From Neckera pumila (taxonomy: Eukaryota > Streptophyta > Bryopsida > Hypnales > Neckeraceae), in the NCBI GenBank assembly GCA_963969595.1, contig OZ018409.1:37337282-37401281 (forward strand): DNA of 64,000 bases, read 5' to 3'. Positions 49,441 through 60,587 of this stretch are shown piece by piece. Positions within the stretch are counted from its first letter, which is position 1. Every line of letters begins with the position of its first letter. Under the pieces are notes generated by a model that had not been told where the DNA came from, did not search any database, and was given only the letters and a program-made list of their open reading frames with translations. The position numbers and the translations under genes are program-made.

Positions 49441-50290
49441 GATATTTCTATTGCACTATGTAAACAAGTAGATATGACAATCGCTATAAGCTAAAATGTT
49501 TTCAACTTTAGAAATGTTTTATCTATGCTTAAGCACAAATATATTGAACAAAAAATTGAATAGGACATCTTGATATAGACACATTTAGCTTATTATTGTT
49601 GATCATTGCCATATAGGATGCACTATAATTTAGGGAATGACGTGGTGTTATCTAAATTTCCACTTGTCAGTTGACATGACAATGTAATCTGTTTTTTCTA
49701 GAGATCTTGAAATGTACATTAAAGATTTTGATATGGAAATTTATGGAAAATATTAAAATGTATTGTACACAAATGAAAAGATTTGAAATTTACTTCCAAT
49801 AAAGATTCTAACAAGATGAGTTTCATAATGGTTGCCATTAGCTTAACCCCTAAAGGACCAACATGCGTTTTTTGGCCGTATAGAAATTTTGGGCAGGTAC
49901 GTGTGATTAGAGATATCCATCTTTGAAGCTGAAATTTTAATAGAAGGTGGGGGCAAGGAATATCTTCATGTGTACCAAGTTTCATGACATTTCAAAATAC
50001 GAGTCAAAAGTTGTGACCTGATATGTTACTTTTTTTCGTAACCGGGCAGTTTGGGCAGATCAGAAAAAATCATTTTTTCCGGAATTCTTTTTTTGAAGTT
50101 GGTTCTCTACATTTATATATACTTAAAAAGCTTTAAGCCACTCCATTTCAATCAATGAGTCAAAAGTTCTGAGGGTTTTTGGTTTGCGGGCAGTTATGGA
50201 TTCTCTACTCTAAAAAAATCTTTAAAGTCGTTTATTTAACTCAATTTTCAATATTTTTGGAAAAAAATAAAATCAATATCTTAAATGAGG

Positions 50291-50404
50291 CTGTTTGTTT
50301 GTTTGTTTGTTTGTTTGTTTGTTTGTTTGTTTGTTTGTTTGTTTGTTTGTTTGTTTTGTTTTGTTTTGTTTTGTTTTGTTTTGTTTTGTTTTGTTTTGTT
50401 TGTA
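50291..50404 (+). repeat. (GTTT)n then (GTTTT)n microsatellite
   Basis: About 15 GTTT units followed by about 10 GTTTT units. It sits directly in front of a GC-rich core of the dispersed repeat, at the position where other copies carry a short TTTG tract. Confidence 0.95.
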
Positions 50405-51320
50405 GCATGGACAACTTCCTGACCGTGTGTCCCCCAGCCGCGTGCTTGGTACCGTCGGAAACCTCTCGCCGAGGAGGGGTGCACCGGCTTGGTTTCGTGG
50501 CGTTTGGAGCGGTGGTGCAAAAGTTATTGAATTTCAAAGTATTTATTGATTAAAAAATTAGAAAATTACTTTTACTTTGATTTGGTGGCGTTCTTGCTAC
50601 TGGGAGTGGAACCGAGAGTTAGAAAATTGATTTTACTTTGATTTTGGTGGCGTTCTTGCTTCTGGGAGTGGAATTGGGAGTGGAACCGGGAGTTAGAAAA
50701 TAACTTTTGCTTTGATTTTGGTGGCGTTCTTGCTTCTAGGAGTGGAACTGGGAGTGGAACTGAGAGTTAGAAAATTACTTATACTTTGATTTTGGTGGCG
50801 TTCTTGCTTCTGGGAGTGGAACCAAATGTGGAACCGGGAGTGGATGAAAATTGAGTCAATGGCACAAGGCCACATTAGAGTTATTTTTATTTAAAATCAA
50901 TACATTAAGTTCGCATGGTTTTTTTACCTATATTTAGGTACCTAATTTGTTTGTTTGTTACGTTGAGATCTCCCGGACCGTACATCCCCCGGCCGCATGC
51001 TTGGTACCGTTGGAAAGCCTTTGGCGAGGAGGGGTGCACGGGTTTGGTTTCATGGTGTTTGGACCTACGGTGCGGAAGTTATTGAATTTTGAAGTACTTA
51101 TGGATCAAAAAATTATAAAATTACTTTTACTTTGATTTTGGTCACGTTCTTGGTACCGTTGGAAAGCCCTTGGCAAGGAGGGGTGCACGGGCTTTCTTTC
51201 GTGATGTTACAATTCACGGTGTTGAATTTTGAAATATTTTATATGAATAAAAAAATTAGAAAATTACTTTTCCTTTGATTTTAGTTGTGGCAACGACACA
51301 GGGCACACTAGTCTTAGGAT
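50405..51320 (+). repeat. copies of the GAGGAGGGGTGCAC dispersed repeat with internal minisatellite
   Basis: Cores with TTGGTACCGTCGGAAA and GAGGAGGGGTGCAC lie at about 50430-50515, 50975-51065 and 51148-51205. Between them, 50560-50845 contains four units of about 65-75 bases, each with GTTAGAAAA, TTTTGGTGGCGTTCTTGCT and GGGAGTGGAAC. The final tail GTGGCAACGACACAGGGCAC is at about 51284. Confidence 0.7.
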
Positions 51321-51814
51321 GTAGATTGATTATTACAACATTACAACGGTTGGGATTGGCATTTTTAAATTCCATGATTAAATTTTTAACAATTTAGTAT
51401 TTTGAGTCATTTTCTACTTCTTTCTACTTGCTATTTTTTTCCTATATGTTGTACAATTCCAAATGATGTGAAATTTTTCATGCATATAGACAACTTGTTT
51501 AGGAAACTGAATTTAAAGAAGCACCACCTTTATCAGCATTTTTTCATTGAAAAGTGAGCTTGCAAAGTGCAGCTGACCGGTTTTTCGCAGGATTGAAAAA
51601 ATGGTTTTCAAGACTTTGAATGCTTATATTTTATGATCCACACGGTGGAATTTTCTGAAATTTTTACCACATGTTTTCAAAATATCATACTACAAGATCC
51701 TACCGTTACATGTGTCAAAAATTGTTTTTTTTCCAAAAATTTGGTAGTTGTATTAGAAATGGCAGTTTTGGAGCGCTTTTGGTGATTACATAGTCCTGAA
51801 ATTTTAGGGGTTAA

Positions 51815-53098
51815 GTATTAAGAAAAAAATTACAGTCAGAATTTTTGGCCTCCATGTCAAATCTATATATATAAAGTTTTCTAAATCTATAAAATGCTTC
51901 AAATCTCTATAGTACTATAACTGTGATTGCACGTTGCGGTCGCCTCCCCTGCCAAATGTACAAACTAGTAAAATCAATATAAAATGTACAAATATTTGTA
52001 CAGAATTGGTACAAAACGGAGCCAAAACATCACTTATACCAAAATTCAATGGTGGCCCATCTCAATCAAAAGGCCTTCTTGTAGAATCTCAAATTTAAAA
52101 TTAAAAGAACACACTTTAAAGTCAAAATTTGGGCCTTGTACTAAAATCACACATTTGCAAGGATATGTTCTTATAAAATTTTCAAAACCCTAATTAAGTG
52201 CTAAAATATTGTACCTAAACATTAAAACATGAATTTAGCTCTTTGAATTGCAAGAAAGAACCTCCAAACTTGACACAATAAGTACAACAATGCTAAAGCT
52301 GAATCTGTGACAGTACAAACATTTTATGTTTGTACTCCATACATTGAACTGATAGATGAAATTCACTTTTTGTTATGCAACTTTTAATGTACACAAGATG
52401 TAAGACTTTGCCTAATTTCTTTTTACTCAAAAAGACAACCAAAACTATAGTAAAATTGACTCTAAACTTTCATCATGTACAACCATAACTACGATTTGGA
52501 CAACCGTAGTGTGCTTTCATCCTTCAAATCTATATATATTTGAAGTTTTCTAAATCTATAAAATGCTTCAAATCTCTATAGTATTATAATTTTGCAAAAT
52601 GATTGAAGAAGCCCAACACAAAATGCCATAAAAAAATCTCAACTGTCTAGAGTAGGCTTCTATTTTGGATTTATCTAGGACATTTTTCATGTAAACAAAC
52701 ATTTCCTTAGAGGCAAGTGAAGTAATTTGAAAGTGTCAAATCACACTAAGGAATGAAATAAATGCACATGAATGAACACCACCATAACCTAAACCTAATA
52801 TTGCCACAAGTTTTCAAGAGAAATCAAATGGAAGTTGAAGAAATTTTGAACCAACCAATGGCAAATGGATTATTTCGTGAAATTCCTTAAGATTAAGAAG
52901 AGTCTAGTATCATGTATAAAATATTCTACAATGTTAACTTCAAAATAGTAGAATATGACCTAATTGTCAAAAATTCATGAATCAAATTGCATTGGATTTT
53001 TCTTGAATTTATTAATAATTAAAGCAAAACATAAGTAGTTTGACTACTAAGAAAGTAGAAGATTAGTCACCTAAAAAAATCTATAGATACACTTCACA
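51815..53098. repeat. intergenic DNA with a 47-bp direct repeat pair
   Basis: AAGTTTTCTAAATCTATAAA and the following 27 bases occur at 51874-51920 and 52543-52589 with one mismatch. Both are preceded by CTATATATAT. The spacing is 669 bases. No gene was recognised in the interval. Confidence 0.6.
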
Positions 53099-53520
53099 TT
53101 AACCCCTAAAAGACCAAACACTGGTTTTTTGACAAAATCGCAATTTTGGGCAACTCACTACGAACGGAGTTTTTATTTTTCTTCTTTGAAAATTTCACAA
53201 AACATGTGCCTGAGGAGTAGCTTTAAAGTCCAACAATTTTTATAACTTTTGACTACATGATTAAGAAGTTATTGCATGATATGTGGTTTTTGTTACTCGG
53301 CGGGCAGCCTAGGCAGCTCAAAAAACTTCTTTAAAAATCACTTTTTTGAAAAATGAAAAGTTGGAAGTGGTTCTAAGGAAATATTTAAGAGTAAAAAAGT
53401 TTGAGTCACTCTATTTTGTTTGATGAGGTGAGTTTATTAAGAATTCAAGTTTGTGGGTAGGTTTGGAATCCAGAGACTTCATACCATTCCACAAACTGGA
53501 ATTTGACATGGAACAATAAC
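53099..53520. mobile_element. half-copy of the 31.2-kb palindrome
   Basis: Starts TTAACCCCTAAAAGACCAAA and follows the left arm of the palindrome through CTCGGCGGGCAGCC and GGAAGTGGTTCTAAGGAAAT to the central hairpin near 53430-53500 (CAAGTTTGTGGGTAGG facing CCACAAACTGGAATT). The right arm is missing. Confidence 0.75.
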
Positions 53521-54265
53521 CAAAAATACAAACTTGAAATTGAATTTTTAAAAATTTTCTTCCTCATAGGTTATATTTTTATTTACATGTAGAGCTTTGA
53601 TTCATTCCATTTGGAGAAGTGATGTGAGAGTTATAAAGCTTCTTGCAATCGTTGCATCTTCTTGAAGAAAACAAGTACCAGATTTGTTTTTGAACTCGAT
53701 TTTCACAATTTTCAGAAAAGGAAGTTCCATGGGTTTTGTTTTCTTATTAGAACAATCTCACCATTGGGATGCGTGTTTTAAGTTCCATCTTAGATCTATT
53801 AATGATTTAGATTTTCTTCTATCTTGTAATACTACTCAATTGTGATTCTAAAAAAATTATCATTACAATTTAAGGTAAAATGATGGAGAAGATAATATCT
53901 TTAAATACAACATTATTGAATCCTTCCTCTTCAAATTAATATGACTTGAAATTTGAAGTATATCACAAAGGATAATCTTCTATTACAATAAACAATAATT
54001 CATTTTCAAGTATAAATTCATGTATTGGTGTAGAATATAGACAACCCTTGCCAACCTCAATCATGAGAATCAAATTGTCCCTAGATTGATGTTGTTGACA
54101 TCACCCTCAGGATTGCTATCAGTGGGAAAGATTACATTGCACTATAGATTTTGACATCTCCGTGATCTCTCCTTTGTAAAGACTTAAGAGTTTGGTTATA
54201 CTAAATAGAAACTCAAAGAGATTTGTATAAAAAGAAATCAAATATGAGCTCATTGTTGCCGCCAA
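53521..54265. other. intergenic stretch, nothing recognised
   Basis: No coding or repeat signal that I can support. Confidence 0.4.
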
Positions 54266-56758
54266 TACTACAAAAAAATGGACACATATGTGACTGCGAA
54301 AGAATGACTTCTTGTCCAAAATGACTAAAGAATGACTTGGGCTCCCTAATTGCACCAGCATAAGATGCTCCATAGCATCCAAGTCATTCTGCACTTGGCG
54401 GTGCAACTTGAGGATGAAGAGTTTAGGATGTTGAAGCTTCATCTACTAGTTTTTGTTCACAACGTCATTGAACTTTCGACATGGACTCAATGAATTCCAT
54501 TGTAGAGGCCCCAATTGAAATAGAATAAACCACTGTCATATATAGTGACTGCACTTAACTGCAGGGTGACTGCAAAATGACTTCTGTGTCACTGCGATCA
54601 AGTGATTTGAAGTCAATTGTCAATGCTTCAAAAAGTGATGGAAAGAAAAAATGCTTCTTTCTTTTTCTGTCATTTTCTATTATTTTTTTCACTTCTTCAT
54701 CATTTAAAAAAAATTAAATCTTTTTTTCTCTTCTCCCTTTTCTTCTTTGTGTCTTTTTGTTTTTTTACTTCTTTACTTCTTTATTTCATTATTTGTAATT
54801 TTCTCAACATATTCTTAGAAGAAGAAACTATTTATCTCTTTTCAATATTTTTTCTTTTTTAGGCTTTTTTTTGGTAATTTTTTTTTTTTTTTTTTTTTTT
54901 CTTGTCTTCTTCATTTCTTTAAATCTTTTTTTTGTATTTCTAATTTTTCTAATCTTTTTTGTTTATCTTTTTAAAGTTTGAACATTTTTTTAAGAGAAAA
55001 TTTTTTCTATCATTTTTGTTGAAATCATGTATTTCCAATGGCATTTTTGCTTTGTTGGTGTATATTCATAACATTATTGACCTTCACTAGGGGGGTCCCT
55101 TTTTGCTCTTCCAAAATCAAGACCCCCCCAGTACAGAGATAAAGTCCCAATGCCCAACCAATTAGGTTTATCACATTATAACCTAATTCTCCCTCCAGGC
55201 ATCTTGAGAGGAATTATACCTCCATCTAGGGGGAGGCATCTTAGCTAGTTTAGCAATGTTATGTTGTTTTATTAGTCAGGGTTAACTTCATTTAAACTCC
55301 TAATATGATAGCAATGATTTCTATCTATTTGCGCCATTATCTTTATACTACTTTCCAACAATTAATATGATGCAAAATTAACATTTTCGAGGTCCCTACA
55401 TACGTATACGAAAATATTTTGATGGTGCTAGAGGTAGTCGTTACGTTCTGTTTCCCCCTTACAAGGATGTCAACGTTGCCTCTCCAGTGCCACTATAGAA
55501 TGACTTCTTGCGACTTCAGAATGACTTCTTATAACTGCAAAATGAGTAGAAAATGTCTTGGACTACAATGCACCTACTCTACTACTACTTTGGCACCTTG
55601 CAAATTGTGATGCATTGTGCGATTTTCAAACATCATGCATACCTTTCATTACACTATCCCTCCATCTATAATACATTTTCATGTATGCCATATACAACGA
55701 GGATGGACAAAATTCAGAAAGGATGTTAGAAAATGTCAAAGAAAATATCCTTTCCAATTCATTTATCAAATTTGTCCATAACTTTTGATTTGAGGCTTGA
55801 AATCTAAAACAGATTTTTGGAGATGAAAGAGAGATTAATTTTTCAACTTTTTTTAGCTCAAATTTTTTTGAAAAAAGATAATCTACTAGTATGCCTAAAC
55901 GAGGTTTGAAATATTACTTGAAACACACAATTCCTGCATTTTGCATATCCCACATGGTTTGTCTTACCTTCCACCCCCCCACTTGTATAAAGGGCTTGTC
56001 ATTTCATCTCTTCATACACACACTAAGTGGCAGTGGAAGTCATGTGACCTTATGCCAAATATGGTATATGGATGTATTTTATATGGTTTATTGTATATTG
56101 TATATGAAATGTAATTGTGTAATTATAGTATATTGTGTATTGTATAATTATATTGTATGGTGTATGAACTTTTAATGTATTCATATGCAAATGCAAAATG
56201 ACTACTCCTTGTGCAACTATCATTACACTCATTTCTGCACACATTGTTGCTGCTTGAAGATGATAGAAAAATGACTTTCCATATCCTCAAGGAGTAACCT
56301 TAACCCTAAATCCATGTCACTTCAGAATGACTATGGAATAACTTGCCACATGGCAATCCACCAAAACAGGGCAAAAACTTCATTGCAACTTCTAAATGAC
56401 TTTGAAATGACATCTGCCGTAACTGTAAACGTCAGATGTGTAATGGGTCTGTCGTAACTTTAGAATGACTTGCAAATATCTGGTGACGTGGATGCCCACA
56501 TTGGACGCCCTGTCCACATGGCAGGTCAAGAGTCATTTCTTCAAACTTCACTTTCTTTATCACTTGAACAAAAATTGTCTTTCATCCATTTTACATCCAA
56601 GTCAAAAATTGTTGGTGATAATAAAACCCGCAGTCATTTAAAAACGACTTATCTACAATGACTTCAAAGCCCCTGAGTCATTCTGAAGTCATATGTGTCC
56701 GGAATGACTGTTTTAAAGTCATTCTTTGAAGTCATTTATGTGGTCATTTTTTGTAGTG
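54266..56758. mobile_element. non-autonomous CACTA transposon with CAA target duplication
   Basis: The right end, reverse-complemented, reads CACTACAAAAAATGACCACA; the left reads TACTACAAAAAAATGGACAC, with its first base changed. CAA flanks both ends (54263-54265 and 56759-56761), the 3-base target duplication of the CACTA superfamily. Many copies of AATGACTT and its complement AAGTCATT crowd both subterminal regions, as in CACTA elements where the transposase complex binds. The 2.5-kb interior has only short frames and a T-rich tract at 54650-55000, so no transposase is encoded. Confidence 0.85.
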
Positions 56759-56761
56759 CAA

Positions 56762-59403
56762 CTATTCCTTTTCAAATGAGCTTGGTGGCAGCATCTCACT
56801 ACAAAATAAGGCATACAAGACTATATGCATTCCAACAATTGTATTTGCCAACTTCAACATTATCTTTTGACTCTACTCGAAGCAAAGAATCATTGTAGTC
56901 TCCTTGAGAGATTTCATCATTTCAACTTAGTAAATCTTGATGTGAGAATACATGTACTCATTTCTACACCAAAAGATTCAAATCCAAAATTTTAGTCGTC
57001 AATTACTCAAAGAACTTTATGCACAGTAATATCAAGTGTCATAGACATACACACCCTCCATTGTCTTGAATGACTTCTCCTACCTCAATATGAGTTTATA
57101 AAAGTCAAACCTTCTTTGAAGACTATTGATATCCTCCTAGTATCTTGGTGGACTCCTATAATATTTTGTATGGCTACTTGAAATCAGATGTATTTTGTAT
57201 GGCTCTTTTAAAATAGATGTGCAATTTCTTGAAGTCACCTAGTGACCCCTATGATTTCTTAGTGCCTCCTAGAGGCTACTAGGTTTTTTTAAGAAAATTT
57301 AGGTCATAGTGATTGTGTATGTTGAAGACAAAATGTGCAAAACCTCAATCTTGTCAACACAAGCATTGGAGTCTTCTAGCTAAGTTTGTTTCTTGTATTT
57401 CATTATATAGTACACTATCTTATGCAGTTCTTCCAACCTTTTTGTGCACTCTCTTGCAACCTCTTGATAAGACCTTCATAAACAACCTCTTGCAATCTCT
57501 TTATACTACCTTTTTGTACAACTTTTTAAACTTTTGCTTATATTTGCTTGGCTTTGAATCTTTTGATTTGAACATCAATTTGTTTTATTAACACTACCAT
57601 TCCTCTTGCAATTGTAGTCTCAATCAATACCCTTGCTGACCTATTTCTTATATTTATCCTTATCTTTTGTGCCCAACATTTTTTTGTACTCCATATCAAT
57701 ACCATGTACTACTTTTTTATATTTGACCATTATTTACTTGTCTTTGACAACAAAAATCTAAGCGCATTGACAATGCAAATCTTTGGTGATACTACTATTC
57801 AACTTCTCTTTAGTGACACAACTTTTCTTTAAGCAATTTGTCTTCTCTTAGGCAATGCAAGTTTCCTTGCCTTCAGCAGCATGATTTGTTTGCAACTATA
57901 CAATGTGCATTGAAATTAAAAATAATACCTAATTTAAATAGAAAAGGTAACCTCTAATTTTTGAAGATTTGTGATTTTCCAATTAGAATTTGTAATCTAG
58001 AATTATGAGTAATGCCTCTATCTATTATTTGAATCTACACAAGACACATGTCAAGTTTCAAATCCTGCAAGTATGTGGGCTTGATAAATATAACCTAGAA
58101 ATAGATTCCTATACTGATACCTGACAATATTACCAATAGCTATTTTAAATAAAAGTGGCCCCCCTTATTCAAAGTATTTACAAGTTTGTATGAAAAAGAG
58201 AGCGCATGTGTACAATGGTATTAGATGTAGTTATGCTTGTGAGCTCAGGACTTCCTTGGACCCACATTCTTCTATTTTAACAAATGTGTTGACCTTAAAC
58301 CTCCTACAAGAAGAACAATGTTAATTTTTCATGTATGTCAAAATAATAAAAATTAAACTTCAAAAATTTAAGCTAATGGATTCTATTAAGTAGAGTCAAT
58401 ATTATGAAAATTATAAATGTTTGAGTTTGCTGTTTGGGTAGATCACTTCCTTGTTTTTAGCAAACCAAGTGAGTTCAAGAGATATCAAAAGAGGGCTATA
58501 TATAATTATTACATTCATGGTAGATTCAAAAAATATATTATCACAATGAATTTACAAACACCGATTTTTTCTTTAAATTTATATCAATTCTATTTCCATT
58601 GAATTAATATGTCATTTTGACATTTGAATGTGCACAATGATTGTGGATACCCTGAGTACAAATGGTAGTTTAAGTTGAAAGTTGGTGTGAAGAGATAATG
58701 CATGTTGTAATGTAGAACTCTATTTGGGGTCAAAATGATTGTGTGCTCCTTCCATCTACCATTCATCCATCTCAATGAATGAAGATGTATGATCTTCTAA
58801 TTTATAGATAAATTTGCATGGAAAATGCATGAAAGTTTGCCACCCAAACCTCTATTTTTTGTGCTAGAGAAAATAGGAGTGGAATTAAGATCAATTTCAA
58901 CATAGTCAAAAAAATCAATTATACTTCTTCCTATTGTTATGTTTGTGATGTGCACTTTAGAAGCATCTTTGCTTTACAATGCTATAAGTAATAAGAGAAT
59001 ATTTTTATTGTGTAGCCCATTTACACAATGAATCCATGCATAAAGCTCTCAAATGGCTTGATATAGGCCTAGATCTTCAAGAACTATAACCATTTTACAT
59101 ACCTCCCTAAGTGCTCTAATGTTCAAATTCTAGATGATGATCAAAGTGCCTATTGGCAATGTTTCGTCCAATTATCTTCACATTCATCCAAAGCAATATT
59201 GGAATCTTTAAAAGACGACCTTCCTTCACAAGATAGATAAGAGATTTGTACAAAGATAGCAATAAAAATGCACAAAACCTATTTCAGACTATAACATTGT
59301 TAACCAACCTAAACCATTCCCCATTGAAGATTGGGATAATTCCTCCTCTAGAATGAATTTAGTTTAATCTACATAAAATCATTGTTTGGTTGAGGAATTA
59401 AAA
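56762..59403. other. intergenic stretch, nothing recognised
   Basis: AT-rich with only short frames. No element ends were recognised. Confidence 0.4.
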
Positions 59404-59536
59404 CACTAGTGTCATTGGCTGGTTGGGAAGTTGCAACAATAGTACCATTAGATGACTAGGAAGTTGCGACACTAGTGTCATTGGATGACTAGGAAGTTGC
59501 AACACTAGTGCCATTAGATGACTTGGAAGTTGCAAT
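59404..59536. repeat. 33-bp minisatellite, four copies
   Basis: Units built on ACTAGTGTCATTGGATGACT plus AGGAAGTTGCAAC, four head-to-tail copies with a few substitutions. Confidence 0.9.
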
Positions 59537-59879
59537 GCTGGCAAGGGGTAAGCAAAAGGGCCCCTACACGTTGGTTAATAATATTATGGGCTTTAAAAGG
59601 TTGATTTATGCATTTTGGGAATGGTGAAGCCCTAATTATTGAAAATCTTTGAACTTCAAGAACACCCTGCTGAAGTCTCCAGCTTCTTGTCGAGTATAAC
59701 AGTTTCAAAATCTGTAGTACTGTATGTGGACAACAGAAGATGACCGTACCCAGTCTGTAATCCTAAGCCAAATGCGTTCAACTTAAAATTCTCTAAACCC
59801 TCCCACTCTGAAATTGCATAAAAAATTCACATACAGTATGGTGGCAAAACTGTGATCTCAAGAGAGTTTGGCTTCTGTA

Positions 59880-60510
59880 CCCAAATTAGACCTCTCCACA
59901 GCTCCATAACATTCCTGCATATGTTAAATACTTAAACTGACGCAAATAGTATTCTCTGTCCCTTAAGTGCTTGAACATGAGTCAGGTTCGCAATGTGGAT
60001 ACATTTTCCAAGGCTGAAATTGATTTGCATTCACTTCAGACCCTGTCAACCTCAGGAAGTCAGGGCTCCCGAATAGCACAAAAAACAAGAGAATTGACAG
60101 ATCTTAAAGAGAGTAGTTTCTACCAAAAGTCGTGAAAGCAAGCACGCAGACATACTCTCGATTCAAACCCAATATTCTGAAGTAACCAGAAAAGGAAAGA
60201 GAGTGTGAAGCTTGTACCCCATGTCAATATCTTCACAGCTCCCTAACGCCCCTACGTATGTAAAAAGCTTAAAGTGATGCATACAGTATGAGTAGTTCTC
60301 AATGTAAACACATTTCCCAGGGTGATTCTGATTGCATTCGCTTCAGAAATGTATCCACCTTGTCAACGTCAGGAAGCCAGGGGTCCGGAATATCACAAAA
60401 ACACGAGAATTGACAGATCACAAAGAGCGTAATTTCTACCAAAAGTCAGTGAAACCTCCAAGCACACAGACATACTATCGATTCAAACTCAATATTCGGA
60501 AGTAACCCAG
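59880..60510. repeat. tandem duplication of about 310 bp downstream of Der
   Basis: Blocks around 59895-60195 and 60210-60510 align: TTCACAGCTCC..AACG-like, GAATTGACAGATC, TTTCTACCAAAAGTC, GCAGACATACT.TCGATTCAA and AATATTC.GAAGTAACC occur twice in the same order. The right copy abuts the 3' end of the Der gene, so the 3' UTR or terminator may have been duplicated. Confidence 0.8.
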
Positions 60511-60587
60511 AACAAGCAACATGAAATTCGGAAAAACCAGCAACGAAAGAAGTTTGAGAAAGAACGGAGATTCTGTTTTGTTGTTTT

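Larger units (their letters stand above)
49843..51814. mobile_element. TTAA-ended element related to the 31.2-kb palindrome, filled with nested repeats
   Basis: Left end TTAACCCCTAAAGGACCAAC; right end, reverse-complemented, TTAACCCCTAAAATTTCAGG. Shared internal landmarks with the palindrome are TTTTTTGGC, AATTTTGGGCAG and ACCGGGCAGTTTGGGCAG. The middle (about 50290-51320) consists of the dispersed repeat and simple repeats, apparently inserted later. Assigning both ends to one element is inference. Confidence 0.5.

Noticed and set aside
50179..50553. 124-codon plus-strand and 98-codon minus-strand frames
   Set aside because: They arise from the GTTT/GTTTT microsatellite and the dispersed repeat.
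54617..54862. 81-codon plus-strand frame rich in Phe
   Set aside because: It is a translation of the T-rich interior of the CACTA element.
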